Shown: positions 1 to 11,585 of the stretch, one piece after another
How positions within the stretch are numbered: the first letter of the stretch is position 1
Layout: every line of letters begins with the position of its first letter
Assembly: GCA_027596035.1 (NCBI GenBank)
Contig: JADGJA010000075.1
Location: forward strand, 1-49,435
DNA from: Thoreauomyces humboldtii
Lineage: Eukaryota; Chytridiomycota; Chytridiomycetes; Spizellomycetales; Powellomycetaceae
DNA length: 49,435 bases
Direction: 5' to 3'
Notes under the pieces: generated by a model
What the model was told of the DNA's origin: nothing
The model's input: only the letters and a program-made list of their open reading frames with translations
Databases searched by the model: none
Program-made: the position numbers and the translations under genes

Positions 1-456
1 GGGGGGGACAGAGGCCATCCAATGGGGAGAGCGAAGGTGAACAGGGGTCCCCAGGACCAAAGCCCAAGTCGCGGTGGGGACGTATGGAAGAAGAGGAGGG
101 AGGGGGTTGAGTGGGGAAGGTGGTGTTTCAGGTTGCGGAGTGCGAGAGAATAGAGTGCGGTGAGGCAAACGCCTCTTTGCTTTCCCCTTCGCCTCTCTCT
201 GGAAACGTGGCAGCCGTGACATCTATTATTATTATTGAGAGCCAAGTTGCTTGGTGCGGTTTATACTACCTCTATCGTCTTCCATCTCTCTCTCCTCTCG
301 GTGTCTCTCTTCTCAGTGTCTCTCTTGCTCGGGTACGACGATAGTCGCATAAGCTCTCAACAGTTCTATCCCTTAGTCCACCTATCACTCCGAACGATAA
401 CCTCTGGGACGACGAACCTCGAACGAGAACACACATCACATCTCAACACGAACCCA
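1..456. other. 5' flank and pyrimidine-rich leader of the KCH1-like gene
   Basis: No coding region is supported here. A short ATT microsatellite lies near 223-236. It is followed by a CT-rich leader (about 268-335) in which a ctcRgtgtctctctt unit occurs twice. A pyrimidine-rich stretch just upstream of the first ATG is typical of basidiomycete promoters and 5' untranslated regions, so this most likely carries the promoter and leader of the gene starting at 457. Confidence 0.5.
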
Positions 457-2134
457 ATGTCCTGTTGCGGCGCGGCCAAATGGAAGCGTGAGCAGATCGA
501 AGACCACAAGTTCGACCTCATCGACGTCGATGACTTTACCGACAAATCCTTGATCTCTAATCTCCGCTACGGATGGGTCTTCGTCAACGCTCTCAAATCC
601 GTGTTGGTCTACATGGCCGATTTGGGTGTTGTGCTCGTCCTCATCTACACCGCCATCCAGATCGGAGAGCCCTGCATTTCCTCCTCCACCTTCTCGTCCA
701 CCGCAAACACGGCGGGCGCTGACGTCTGCGGTGTCGCTGCTTCCGCTTGGGTCCCAATCACCGGTCGCGCCAGGTTCGCTCTGACCTTGGCGACCATCTC
801 CCTCTCGTACATCCTGCTCGCGTTGGAGTGGAAGAAGGGTTTGCAGATCGTCAAGAGCAAGGACATCTCCTATGCCTTTACGAACACCGTTGCGTACAGG
901 TGAGTCCCATCATGTCACCTGCTCCCATTTTTCTGTGGGCGTTTCGACTGACATCCCGCTCTCCCTGTCAAGATACTACGTTCTTCGCTCGTATGGCCAC
1001 TTCTGCCTGTTTAGCACCATCGAGAGCACGCGAAAGGTCATCGACGAGGTTGCTTTCTGGGTCTTTTTCACTTTCCGAGGATGGAAGCGCCTTCTTTTGG
1101 CCGAACTCCCTCGTCAGTTCCTCAACTTCCTGCTGCTTGCCGACGCCTACCGCAAGATTATGGACACACCCTCATCTTCCGGCGACAACACCTTTTGCGC
1201 AAAGGACCAGATCACGGGTCAGTTCGTCCCAGACACCACTCAGACGCCCAACGCTCTGAATCAGTACCCGTGCAAGTACCAGACGTCGGTTGATCTCGTT
1301 CCCACCTTCGTCTGGCTCATGTTCAAGCAGCCCAGCAAGACGGCCGCCATCGGTGTCTGGCTTGCCTCCATCACCGTGGCCATGTGGGCCCTCTCCGCCT
1401 TCCTCCTCGTCTGCGCTTTCATCGTCTACATCCCTCTGCTTTTCAACATCCGAGGAAACCTCAAGGAGTACTGCTGCCACAAGGTGGACAAGCGAATCGA
1501 CGAGGTCCTCAAGAAGCGAGCAAAGAAGCGTGCCGACCAGGCCCGGAAACGAGAGCAACAGGAGATCGCAAAGTACGGCAAGGTGCAGGGTCCAGCCCCC
1601 ACCCTCCCGGACGTCGGCGACATGAAGTCGCTGTCGGATAACCCTTACCACCCGGGATCCGCCTCGACGCTCGGAGGAGGATCCCAATCCGAACATCTCC
1701 TCCCTTACCAGCAGTACTACGCACCGTCGTCCTCGAACGGTGGCTCCGTGTACGAAGGGGAAGGATCCGCCTACGGCGGTCACCAACCACCCATGGCCAA
1801 CCCGTACGTCAAGAACCTGGCCGCACAAGGCTTCCGATCCGGATCCCCGGCTCCCGCCCGAGACGACCGAGACGCGGACATGGAGAGCGAGTACGGAGGC
1901 TCTCAGCACTCGGCCATCGGTGCGAACCCTTACCGAGGCTACGCGGGATCTCCCATGCCTCCTCGACAGCCGTACGCACAGTACGAACAGCGAAGCGAGT
2001 ACGGTGATGCGAGGAGCGAGTATGGAGGTGGACCGTACGGCGCCAGGGAGACGGCCAGTCCAGTGCCGTCGACATCTTCGAGAGGCTATGGTGCCAGCGG
2101 TCCGGGAGGAGCTGCTGGAGGTTACCGATACTGA
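457..2134 (+). CDS. KCH1: KCH1/PRM6-type fungal membrane protein (low-affinity K+ transport family)
   Basis: Two exons, 457-899 and 973-2134, joined across a 73-nt GTGAGT...CAAG intron, give 534 residues. The N-terminal half carries the family core: a cytosolic start, then DKSLISNLRYGW leading into a first hydrophobic segment, further membrane segments near residues 115-140 and 290-325, and the conserved FxFRGWKRLLLAELPRQ block just after the splice junction. Yeast Kch1/Prm6 proteins promote K+ influx and Ca2+ entry during the pheromone response; that role is taken from the family. The C-terminal ~200 residues are charged, then low-complexity, rich in Gly, Ser, Pro and Tyr with repeated SEYGG-like units, and are probably cytosolic. 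The start is the first ATG in frame with the conserved core. I am sure of the family and less sure of the physiological role. Confidence 0.82.
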
Positions 2135-4108
2135 AACTCCGCCTTCTCTACTCATCGTTTACCTGTCGGTCCCTCGCAGTCGTATGCGATCCTGGGCCTT
2201 CCAGGTCCCGGCATGTATCGTGTCGTTTAGATTTATGTCTCGTCCCCCACCACACCTGTACAGTTGGCTTATTAAGTAGAACCTTTTCGAAGTTATCATA
2301 CTTATCTCGTCCAAGCCTTTTGCGTTGCTGGGCTTTTCTCTGACTTCCCCAACAACACGGTTACGATTAGGAGTGTCCTTGGGCTCATCCTGGAAGTATC
2401 ATTTCGAAGCGGACCATGCCTCCCAACCTTTTACACCACCGAAAAGAATAGTCCGCCGAAAAACACAACGTTTTACTGTGTAAAGCCCTTATGCGCCGCG
2501 ACGAAGGGCGGAGAGAACCGAAGAAGGGCGCAAGTGGCAGAGAGAACCGCTCGCGTCAGGTTTCCTCAGTATGAATCTTTATCAGCACCGCGGGGCGGCT
2601 AAGCCCGGCATCTGATATATGCTTGTCTTTCGATTTTTAAATCGTCATCGAAAAGATCTGACGCGAGGGACTCCCACGAAATCACAGAGAGAATGGGCAT
2701 GCGGAGGACTGGCATTGTAGTTCTCTGCATGAGCATCCCGACGTTGATTTCATGAGTAAGATGGAACGCAACCTGCGAACTGAGAGAGGACAAGGTTGGT
2801 CAGAAAAGGTTTCACTACCGGCAATGTCCCTTCACGATAACAACTGGCTTATCGATGATCAGCAGTAATTGTTATGTTATCAGCATGGAGAAACTCCAAG
2901 TCTGACTCGTCATCTAAAATCCTTCACTTCATCGATGTCCTCCCACCCACACATTGATTGAGGAAAGCGTCGACTTACGATCATAAGCAGGGAGGTTGAA
3001 ACGTCGATGTCGAAACACATGTGCAAAATGACCGACCATCAAAGCTCAGGATAAATCAGTGTTCTCCGCAAGAAACGCTCAGACGGTAATTCCATTTTGT
3101 GATCAAATCATCAGCGCAAGATGGTCGGTCTTTTGCAAGGCAACGGAGGTCTTGGAGGGAGGTGCCTGGCAGATCGAATCAGCTCGATCCTGCCGCAAAG
3201 AGGAGGGTTCACGAGGTGATGCAACTGACTGCCAGGCCTTGATGCTGAAAAGGGGGGAGCTCTGTGGGAATGGGGAAATGAGGACGAAGGGACCGGGGAG
3301 AGATCGAGAACCTGCCTCCTTTTTATACGGCGAAGAAAGAAAACTGGGAACGGGGCGCAACGTGGAAGGCACAGCCAGGGCAGATCACAGGTCCGCCAGA
3401 AGCGTGCCATCTTGCGGCATCTTGCCAAACTACTTTAAAAGGTAGCAGCAAATAACGACCATCTACCAACGACCGAGACCAACGACAGCGCAGCTTCTTG
3501 CTTTATCGCTCGTCCTGCTGCCGTGGGTGTTGTCCAATCTTCTTTTTCTCGTGCAGTCTCCTCCAGGCGCGTTCATCTTCCCTCATCGGTCCGCAGCCAA
3601 CCCCCCAGCTTCCCCGGTCTATCTGTGACGTTTGCGAAAGTCAGACTTGGAATAGGAGACTTGCAAATTTCAAAAGCTGAAAAGATTCTCCAGTGGTGGC
3701 AGGCTCTATGAAGAAACCTACGCAGTTCAATTTGTCAAGGATCGAGGAGGCGACACGATCAACTGCGCGACACCGGCCAGCGCTGGGTTTGTTTCATTAC
3801 AGACAAATGCAGGAGCATGTCGATCGTCAGAAGAGGGTCGGACAATAAAGAGGACGAGGAGGAGCGCAAGCTCCGACATATGCACCATAAAGGTCTTTCC
3901 CGCAATCTGATATCAGCTTTCTACGCAAGAACATCGACCTTAGTTCTCTGAAATAAGATGGAAATCAACAAATAACAAAACTCGAGGACTCGTGCATAGT
4001 GCTCAAATATCATATACTACGAATAAAGCTCTGCAAAACTGATAGTCCTTCCTCTCCGAGGCCGGACATCGCGCTATCTACATCCTGTAACCCCCCTTGC
4101 TAATCACG
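2135..4108. other. About 2 kb with no supported gene
   Basis: It lies between the 3' end of the KCH1-like gene and the 3' end of Dicer. Short open frames occur on both strands (for example 3059-3445 +), but none shows a recognisable domain, convincing splice sites or protein-like composition. A small inverted repeat pairs 2837-2843 with 2869-2875. A promoter-like tactttaaaagg is near 3431, followed by an A/C-rich then CT-rich stretch that resembles a transcript leader without a downstream reading frame. I could not match any of it to tRNA, snRNA, RNase P or SRP RNA. Because both neighbours end here, the space is unusually long for so compact a region. Confidence 0.5.
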
Positions 4109-7100
4109 CTACTCGACGGTCGCCTCAGGGGCAGTAGCAGGTGCGGTCGACAAAAGGCCGGCTCCCCTGTCCTCCTCGTGGTGTCGCTGCTTGTCCAGTG
4201 CAACCTTTGAACCTGTCGGAACAGAGCAATCGCAGGTGTGCTTCTCCATCTCGATGAGAGCTTTGATGGTAGCGAGTCGCTTGCCGCCCTTCTTGTTGGT
4301 AGCGACCGCGGTGCCGACCACTTTCCCGTGGAAGGTGATCGTGCATGTGAACGCCAACGTGGCTTTATCCTGTACATAGCTGCAGCCAGAGGGAAGAGAG
4401 GTGAACCAGTATACGCTTCTACGACTTGAAAGCGTACGGAAAGACGCTTAGGGCGGGATGTAGTTCCTACCTGATGTCCACCTCCTGGCATCCGCGGGCA
4501 GCTGCCCAGCTTTCTACGGTAGTCGCAATGGTTCCCGTCTTGGTCTTGCCGTCACCTTCGACGCCTTCCTTGGCAAAAGACTCGACGAGCGGCACAAAAT
4601 GGTTCCACCAGGGTCGAATGAGCGTCGCCTCAACAATCTCCCAAACCTTCTCTATGTCGAATCCAGAGTCCAAGAACACGGCACCGGTCATGGCCTCGTA
4701 AGTATCGCCGGCAGCCTTCGGAGCGGTCTCAAGACGATTCCAAAAGAGTCCGGAGGCTGCTGCCGCCTCCGGAGTTGTCTCCAAGCCCGCCTTCTGAGCG
4801 TGCTGATTGGAGAGTCCCATCGGGTCCTGATCGCCATTGAGTTCCTGGTGAGCGTCTTTGTTGTCCAAAAGCGCTCCATAGTTGGCGATAGCACCGGCAA
4901 GACCCGCGTCCAGGTGCTGCATCAGTTGGGGAAGTCGAAGCCTCCACGCAACACAGGCCAGGAACTGATTGCCCACCAACTCGGACCGCAGTCGCGAGAG
5001 TTGGCTCGGGTTCAAGCTCGGGCGCAACAAGAACAAATGTCGGGTAACCACGAACCCGAGGGCCGCATCTCCCAGGAACTCGAGACGCTGGTAGCAGTCC
5101 CCTTCGCCGGCGAGTTGGAGCGCGCTGGCATGGGTGAGAGCCTCGACTGCCAGACTAGGGTCTTTGAACGTGTACCCCATGTTGCGTTCCACCACTGCAA
5201 GGGTCTTCGCCAGCTGCGTGGCCCGTTTGACAGTTCGCTTGCCTTCGTAGAGTCGGGCGTAATCAGCCCAGTTGATCTCGTACGATCCTCCTAACATCTT
5301 CTTGACGGCCTTTGCACCGCCTTGCGGTCCTCCCGCTACCACGCAAGCCCCTATGACGGCTTCTACGACGTCAGCGACTGTTTTGTTGCTGAGCGCGTAT
5401 CGCTCCTCCTGTCCAAGTTCACCGGACACGGGCTTCTGAAGCGGCGGAATCCAGTCCTTGCGGTTCAGCGCTGTACCAAGGATGAACCCCTCGAGTCCAA
5501 TCTTGCTGGCGCGATCTCTCAGCGCGCTGTTACGTTCGAGCTGGTTTCGCATGGCCGAGAGGTGACCCTCGTGCCAGCTCGGCTGGGTAACGAAGAGATG
5601 AAGGGTCTGATGAACTTTCAAAAAGCTATCGCCAAACGTCTCGAGTCGCTCGTAGTTGACATCGGCATCGGCAGCAGGAGCCGTCAGGGCCATCTGGAGG
5701 TCTTCAATGGACGCTGCCAGTTCCCGGTAGTCGGCGTCGACAGACATGCCATCAAAGCTGCAGGACTTGAGGTCCGAAGCCAGGAGCCTGACATGCAAGC
5801 GTTGAATGAAAATGGGAAGATGAAGCGCGTGACCACGGAGCAGTCTGGCCGGAACAGGATACACGGTGCAGAACTGCGGGATCAGGAACGCAGTCTCCAT
5901 GGCTGCTTGCTCGCGGACCTTTTGCGTGATGTAGGGTAAGGTGCGCGCCTTGATGACGGCCTGATCGGCGATGATCGGCTCCGTGCATTTGAGGCGTCCC
6001 TCGTAAAACGCCGCAACGTTGTCAAACCGGGCGCGCCCCACGTCGAGGGACGAGCTGGGAGTGATATCCACAAGAACCTCGTCGATGAGGTACAGGCGCT
6101 GGTAATAGATGCGATCGAAGAGCACAAAATCTTTCAGGTCCCGGCCGAGGAAGTCGGGAAGGTCGAGGACCGGAAGGGCGCCGTTGCTTGCAAGGCTTAT
6201 AACCTCCCAATCGACGGTTGCAGCATTGCCTTGATTTGTTTTGAGCGGCACAATCATCAGAGCCCAATCACCTTCGTCTGGGACCGAGCTTCTAAGCATG
6301 GCTTTGAAAAGCGTCGAGTGGAACCTGCCAACTAAGCGTCGCTGCTCGGACGTCAAACCCGCACTTCCTTGCGGTGCGATGGTAACCTCTAGCACTTCTT
6401 TTCCAAAAGGTACCTCAAATGCATCGGCGAGCAACTGCTCCGCACCGAATGTGAGTATACCAAATTCCAGTACTTCCGTTAGTTTAGAAGATCCAGTTTC
6501 AATGGTTCCACGCAGACTGACGATGGACAGCCATGCCGCGTCCGCTTCAGATTCCGCGCGTTTCAGGATCGACGGTATGTTCATAGCGAACTTCTCGACT
6601 GCTTTCTCTTTCTTGCCACCGCCGCAGCCCGCTTTCTTGGCCTGTGAGATAGCTTCTTTGATCACGTCATCGTCCCCAGTCATCATGGTTATCTTGATAG
6701 GCCGCAAATGGTCGTCAAGCTCCCCAAGGGCATGGAGGCGCTTGACGGCTTCGAACGCAGCCCAACGTTTGGCCATGATCTTTCGATCGGAAAACTTGCC
6801 CTCAACGAGTCGAGCCTGCTTGGGCGCGTTCATCGGTAGCGTAATGGTCGCTATGAAGCCACCGAACCCTTCGTTACTGTAAACTGGCTGAACCTGGAAT
6901 ACGGGATTGCCGTCGATGTAGGCGTCCTTGGGCAGCACGGCGCAATAGTGGTAGAGAGAGCTAATTGCACTGTGGAGGTTCACGGAAGCTTGAGTTGACG
7001 GGACGATGTAAATCTCGTCGCTATTGGACTGGATGGCGGGATTGAAGGTCGCATCGTCGTCGTCTGCTTCGCGTGCGTGGAGTTCGTGTCGCATGACTTG

Positions 7101-8853
7101 TTCTTCACGTTGAAGAGCTGCGCCTGCCACGGCTTCGATTGGGTTGAGGATGTCCGACAGAATGACAAAGCGAGATGCAATGTGGCGGGCACGGCCTCGG
7201 GACTGAATATAGTTGGTAAGGGTTAGGTGTTGACCGGAATCGAATCTGATGACCAGCATGCAGGTTTTGATGTCTAAACCTTCTTCGGCGACCTAAAAGA
7301 CAAATCGTGAGTACAGAGAGAGTGCAAAAGCGAGAAGCTGCTTTCATAACGCACCCTGGTAGCTAGAAGCAGGTTAAAGTGGCCTTTCCGGAAACCCTGC
7401 ACAACCTTATGCTGTTGCAGTATGCTCATGTTCACGTCGAGCGGATTATGTCCGCCGGTCCCGTGTCCCACGATCATCTCGCATCTCAAAAAATCCAGAC
7501 CTGCCCACTTCTTGATCAGCTGAAACAGTACAGTGGCCGTGGATCTTCGTTCGACAAAAATAATTCCACAGAATGTGTCCGCCTGTTCTCGGTAACCTTC
7601 CAAGGTCTTGAGCAAAGCTGCTACTTTCGGTGAGACAGTGTCCAGAGTGGGAAAACAGCCTCCTGCTTCCCAGTCCGCCGAGGTCTCGACGTAGTTCTTG
7701 AGTCGGGAGATTGTGTCGGCGATTTCCGACTGCAGCGCTTCGTCGACGCCTATGCGCAGATGAACGTTGTTGCGTCGATGCCACGCTCGCTTCTTCAGCT
7801 TCTCGTCTGCGTCGATGATGGCATGCTCCAGAGCGCGTTCTGCACACCACGGGCCTAACACATCGCAAAATGCGAGAGCATTCTTGAGATTCTTCTCCAG
7901 CAGGTCACCGGCAGGACCAGCGACAGCTTGTACTAGATAGTATAGAGCCGGTGGAGGGGCATGGGACTGTCCCTTGTAGAACACAACCTCTTCGGTTGCG
8001 CGATTGACGCAGCCCGCTAAGCTCTCGGCCGGGACCGTAAACGCCACGCTGTCCAGACTCCCCTCGAGTTGAGCAATGGACGACCTTGAGCTCTCCTTGG
8101 CAAAGGTAGGCGAAGCTGTCATTCCAAAGATCTTTGGCCTAGCGGCCACCGGACAAGCAGCGTAATGTATCGCCATGATCTGATTGTAAGCGTGGTTCTT
8201 ACGCGCATGATGGGCTTCGTCGAATATGACCAAACAGATCTATAAAGCATGAGACCCTTTGAGAGCCTGAACGATCGGTTTGATAGAAGGCAAAAGACGT
8301 TACCTGCCCCATGTTAACGTATGCTCGCTGCAGCATCAGTTTGAAAATGTCGGCGGTCATAACCATGACATCTGCCTCTTCGAGCTGCTGCTGCCACTGG
8401 CCAATGCTCCAGTCATCAACACCCATCGCGCCGTAGTAGTGTTTGACATTGAGGTTGCTGTTATCCCTGATGTAGGCTTCCTGCTGCAGGACCAGAGGCA
8501 CCATCGGCACGAGGAATACACTCGGACGGTTCTTCTGAATGGTAGCGAAAGGGGATCAGGAATGCCTTTTTGGAACCAGTAGGTCGTTGACCAGATCAAC
8601 CTTCGAGGCGGCCTCGAGTTCGGCCATATGCTTTATCAGCATCACGGAGATCAAAGTCTTCAAGGAAGCATCAGCACAAGCGCTGAGCCGAGCTGACGAA
8701 AAGAGGCATGGCGACCAACTGCCGTACCTTCCCTGCTCCAGTTTCAAGAACGGCGATGACATTGCTGTTCTTTGCCCGAGCGAAGAGGTCCAGCTGGTAG
8801 GAGCGAGCGACGAGGCTGAGCCTTTTGTCCAAGTCGGTGCTCTGACCCATCAT
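4109..8853 (-). CDS. DCL1: Dicer-like ribonuclease III
   Basis: Six exons on the minus strand: 8853-8728, 8657-8601, 8534-8304, 8239-7355, 7292-4471 and 4379-4109, giving 1463 residues. In order: helicase with Walker A ETGAGKT split by intron 1, the DEAHH box near residue 145 followed by SAT-like MTASP, and motif VI QSRGRAR near 465. Then comes a Dicer dimerisation domain (about 540-635). A region about 690-915 should hold PAZ, but I see no clear PAZ signature. RNase IIIa (YERLETFGDS near 980, ADVVEA near 1073), RNase IIIb (YQRLEFLGD near 1168, GDTYEA later) and a C-terminal dsRNA-binding segment (about 1375-1420) follow. Acidic catalytic residues are present in both RNase III domains. Dicers cut double-stranded RNA into siRNAs. 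The donor of intron 2 is ambiguous. A ctacaccccag acceptor just upstream of the ATG suggests an intron in the 5' leader. Confidence 0.9.
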
Positions 8854-9187
8854 TCCGGCACAGTCGGGACAGTCTTTTTCCTGGGGTGTAGAAAGGAGAC
8901 AAGCTAGATTGGAAAGTGAGCAATTTTGAACGGGTGCCGCTTGGTGCGGTAGTCTATGTTTCGAATTGTCCGATCAGCCTGTTCTCTCTCGATGGAATGT
9001 CCTTGCTGACAGAGTGTGAAGTTGGGAAGGCGGAATGGGCGTCGGCGAGGCGAGAGAGACGAGAGACGAGTTGGAAAGGGTCAGAACGCGAGCGAGCCAA
9101 AACCACCGTGGTTTCTTTTACGCGAGTTTCCAACCGCAGACACGAACGAGGCTCCCCAAGGTTCCAAGGCCACGTACAAATCCATTA
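8854..9187. promoter_or_regulatory. Shared divergent promoter between Dicer and RRN7
   Basis: The 334 bases separate two start codons on opposite strands. No ATG on the Dicer strand lies in the proximal part. An acceptor-like polypyrimidine-cag lies about 40 bases upstream of the Dicer ATG, so part of this stretch may be a spliced Dicer leader. No TATA box is evident. Promoter function is inferred from the divergent arrangement only. Confidence 0.4.
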
Positions 9188-11310
9188 ATGAAGAAGCCTC
9201 CGTGTCCCGTATGTCGATCAACGACGTACCGCAAGGACTCATCAGGCTTTTATGTCTGCGAATACGGTCATCAGCTCACAGTGCGTATGCTGAAGAAGCT
9301 TCTCGTGCGAAGGACCTCAAGCATTCTAACAAATTTCCTGTTGGCCTTGCGTAGTCTTATGTGGAAGAGCAAGGAGACGACGAGGCCGATGCTCTATCGC
9401 ATGCACGGCGGAGAACGAAGGGCAGGCGAAAGTCGACTCGTCAACGCGCGAGCACGAAGAAAGGTGCTTCATGAACTGGGAAACCCCGAAACAATTCAAA
9501 GAACACTTCTGCTGACATGTCTGGCAGAGTTCGGCCATGTAACACCGTTCAGCATGGTGTGCGAAGCCTTTCAGTGCTCGTTAAGATTGCAGGTGAAAGG
9601 TGTCATCGCTAGTCAACAACTACCGGACGAGCTTGAGGTTAGATCAAAACTTCCCATCTGGACGTCAAAGGAAGTTCGCTTAAAGTTGGTGAACCTTGCA
9701 GATGACGGTTCTGGATCTCTGGTGCATTTACCTGACGGCACTCCGTGTCGACTTCACCGACCGAGAACGACGGAATGCAAACTGGAATCCGACCTCACGC
9801 GCTTCCTCGGCTGCTCCATCGTCCGCATCCGAAGCTGGCGAATCGGATGACGATGCCACCAGCGTAATAGGTCGCGCACCCTCGAGCGTCCAGGGATCTA
9901 ACAAGCGCCAGAGGAGAAGAGGTCGCGCGAGGCCGCGGAGTCGGAGTCGAAGTAGGAGTCGCAGTCGCAGCGCCAGCATCGGGCCAGGAGCACTTTCCGA
10001 TGGATCCTCGATGGGTAGCGAGCAGGATGACGTCCACGCGCAGAGTGATGAGGAAGATACGGTTGGCAGGAAGGCTAGAGTGGAGGATGATCAAGCCCTT
10101 AATCATGGCGTGCTGCGGAACGTGCTTCCTTGGTATTCTCTGTGCCTGATTTACCTTGGCTGCGAATTAATGAGATTGCCAATCTGGATGAGGGACATCC
10201 AGCGTTGGGCTGCCAGTGGTGACTTGCCATATTATACCACCGGCAGCCAATTGCCGGAAGAGCTCACTTCGAGATTCAATCTACAGCGATCCGCTGTCGA
10301 GCGCAAGGTGAGCGCAGGTCAATCAGTTCGAACAACATCGTATCTGAGATTCACGGTGTTCGTCAATATAGATTGTACCTTCTATACCCCGCCTGCAGAC
10401 CGATACGTCCCGCTTTCGCCGCCTTTTTCACGCAGAATGTGCGATGGACTTTCCCGTCGAAAACCTGCCCTTGATGACTATGCGTATGCTCAACCACCTT
10501 CACCTACCCGCTTCTTTCTACGTGGACATCCTCACGCTGCGACAAGTGCTCGACGTCGACAAGCCCCGCCGATATGATCCGGAGAGCAAAACTCCGCTGG
10601 CTGCACGGCACATTTGGAGAGAAAAGATGAACGTCGCGTTCGGGCTCGTGGTTTTCAAGCTGAGATGTGGGGTGAACCAGCAAGGTTCCATCGTGGAAAC
10701 GTGGAGACGGGGCTTGGTTGAGAGGAGAACCGAAGAAAACGAGTTTGCGACGTGGGGGACCGAGGAGCTGCGTGGACTGGGGTTGGACAGGCGGCAGGAG
10801 TACGTAGAGCGTTTCGCAAGAAAGCTCGTACAGCCACAGGATTCCAAGCCGAAAGGTTTGTTGGACCATGGGGCATTGTTTCTCGGAGTAGTTTCTGACT
10901 TCTGACCTCTAGGATACGATGTCTTCGAGGCAGCTCTCAGCTCGCTCGTGCAACCCACCAATCAGCCCACGGCACCAGCAGCCCATGCACCCAAAAGCTA
11001 CCCTCGAGCACCTCTCGCATCCGGACCACATCCGTATGTCAGATACCTGCAGGAGGTCCATGACCCGGCAGCAGATTACCACGAACCCTACGCTACGCTC
11101 CTAGAAGTGGCAAGCGATATGATAGGCGTCGAGACCAAGGACGTTGAGCGATGCGTACGATGGGTTGAACGGAGGTTGGCGGTCGAGGTTGGGTGGATGG
11201 GGGAATGGGATCGGAGGCGGATTGAGGAGGAAGGTGGGAACGCTGTCAGATCTATTGACGAACAGGCGGATGGGACAATGGATGTGGAGAGCGTACTTTG
11301 CAGCATCTAG
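9188..11310 (+). CDS. RRN7: RNA polymerase I core factor subunit Rrn7 (TAF1B-like, zinc ribbon)
   Basis: Six exons: 9188-9280, 9355-9463, 9528-9637, 9702-10307, 10399-10855 and 10913-11310, giving 590 residues. Residues 6-29 form the zinc ribbon typical of Rrn7, CPVC followed by a CEYGH pair. After it comes the first cyclin-like repeat, whose LPDELE and TVLDLWCIYL blocks are brought together only by splicing. A later block, LPWYSLCLIYLGCELMRLPI, and the TSRFRRLF and FPVENLPL segments match the rest of the family fold. Rrn7 belongs to the core factor that recruits RNA polymerase I to the rDNA promoter and acts in the nucleolus. A low-complexity insert between the repeats contains an SR/RS run (coded near 9937-9980). 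The start is the ATG four residues before the first zinc-ribbon cysteine region. It shares its promoter region with Dicer. Confidence 0.85.
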
Positions 11311-11585
11311 CAAGCTTCATTATTACTAACGGCAGTATGGAATCGCAACCGAGCGTTGGACCTGATATTCGGATTGCCCTTCGTTGGCATTTACTGCTTG
11401 TGGATGCGCAGCCCTCACAATCCGTCTTTGTCAGACTGCCATTCTCAAAGAGTGATCCAATCTCCCTTGCATCGTATTCGTAACAACCTATGTAATCATC
11501 CAAAATGCCACCTTTCGCCTGCACGCCCTTGCGTTTTGGCGGCTCTAAGCTTGCCCCTGACTCCGTCAAGTTTCCTTGCCTTCCC

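Noticed and set aside
1172..2155. 327-codon minus-strand frame opposite the KCH1-like tail
   Set aside because: It is antisense to the repetitive tail. Its Ser/Arg/Val-rich composition reflects the complementary codons.
3059..3445. 128-codon plus-strand frame in the 2-kb gap
   Set aside because: It has no homology, no hydrophobic core pattern and no supporting splice sites. An overlapping minus-strand frame is equally open.
9464..9527. Coding continuation of Rrn7 through this stretch, which is open in one frame
   Set aside because: Reading through needs a frame change. Treating it as a 64-nt GT-AG intron with a CTGAC branch site keeps phase and joins conserved segments.
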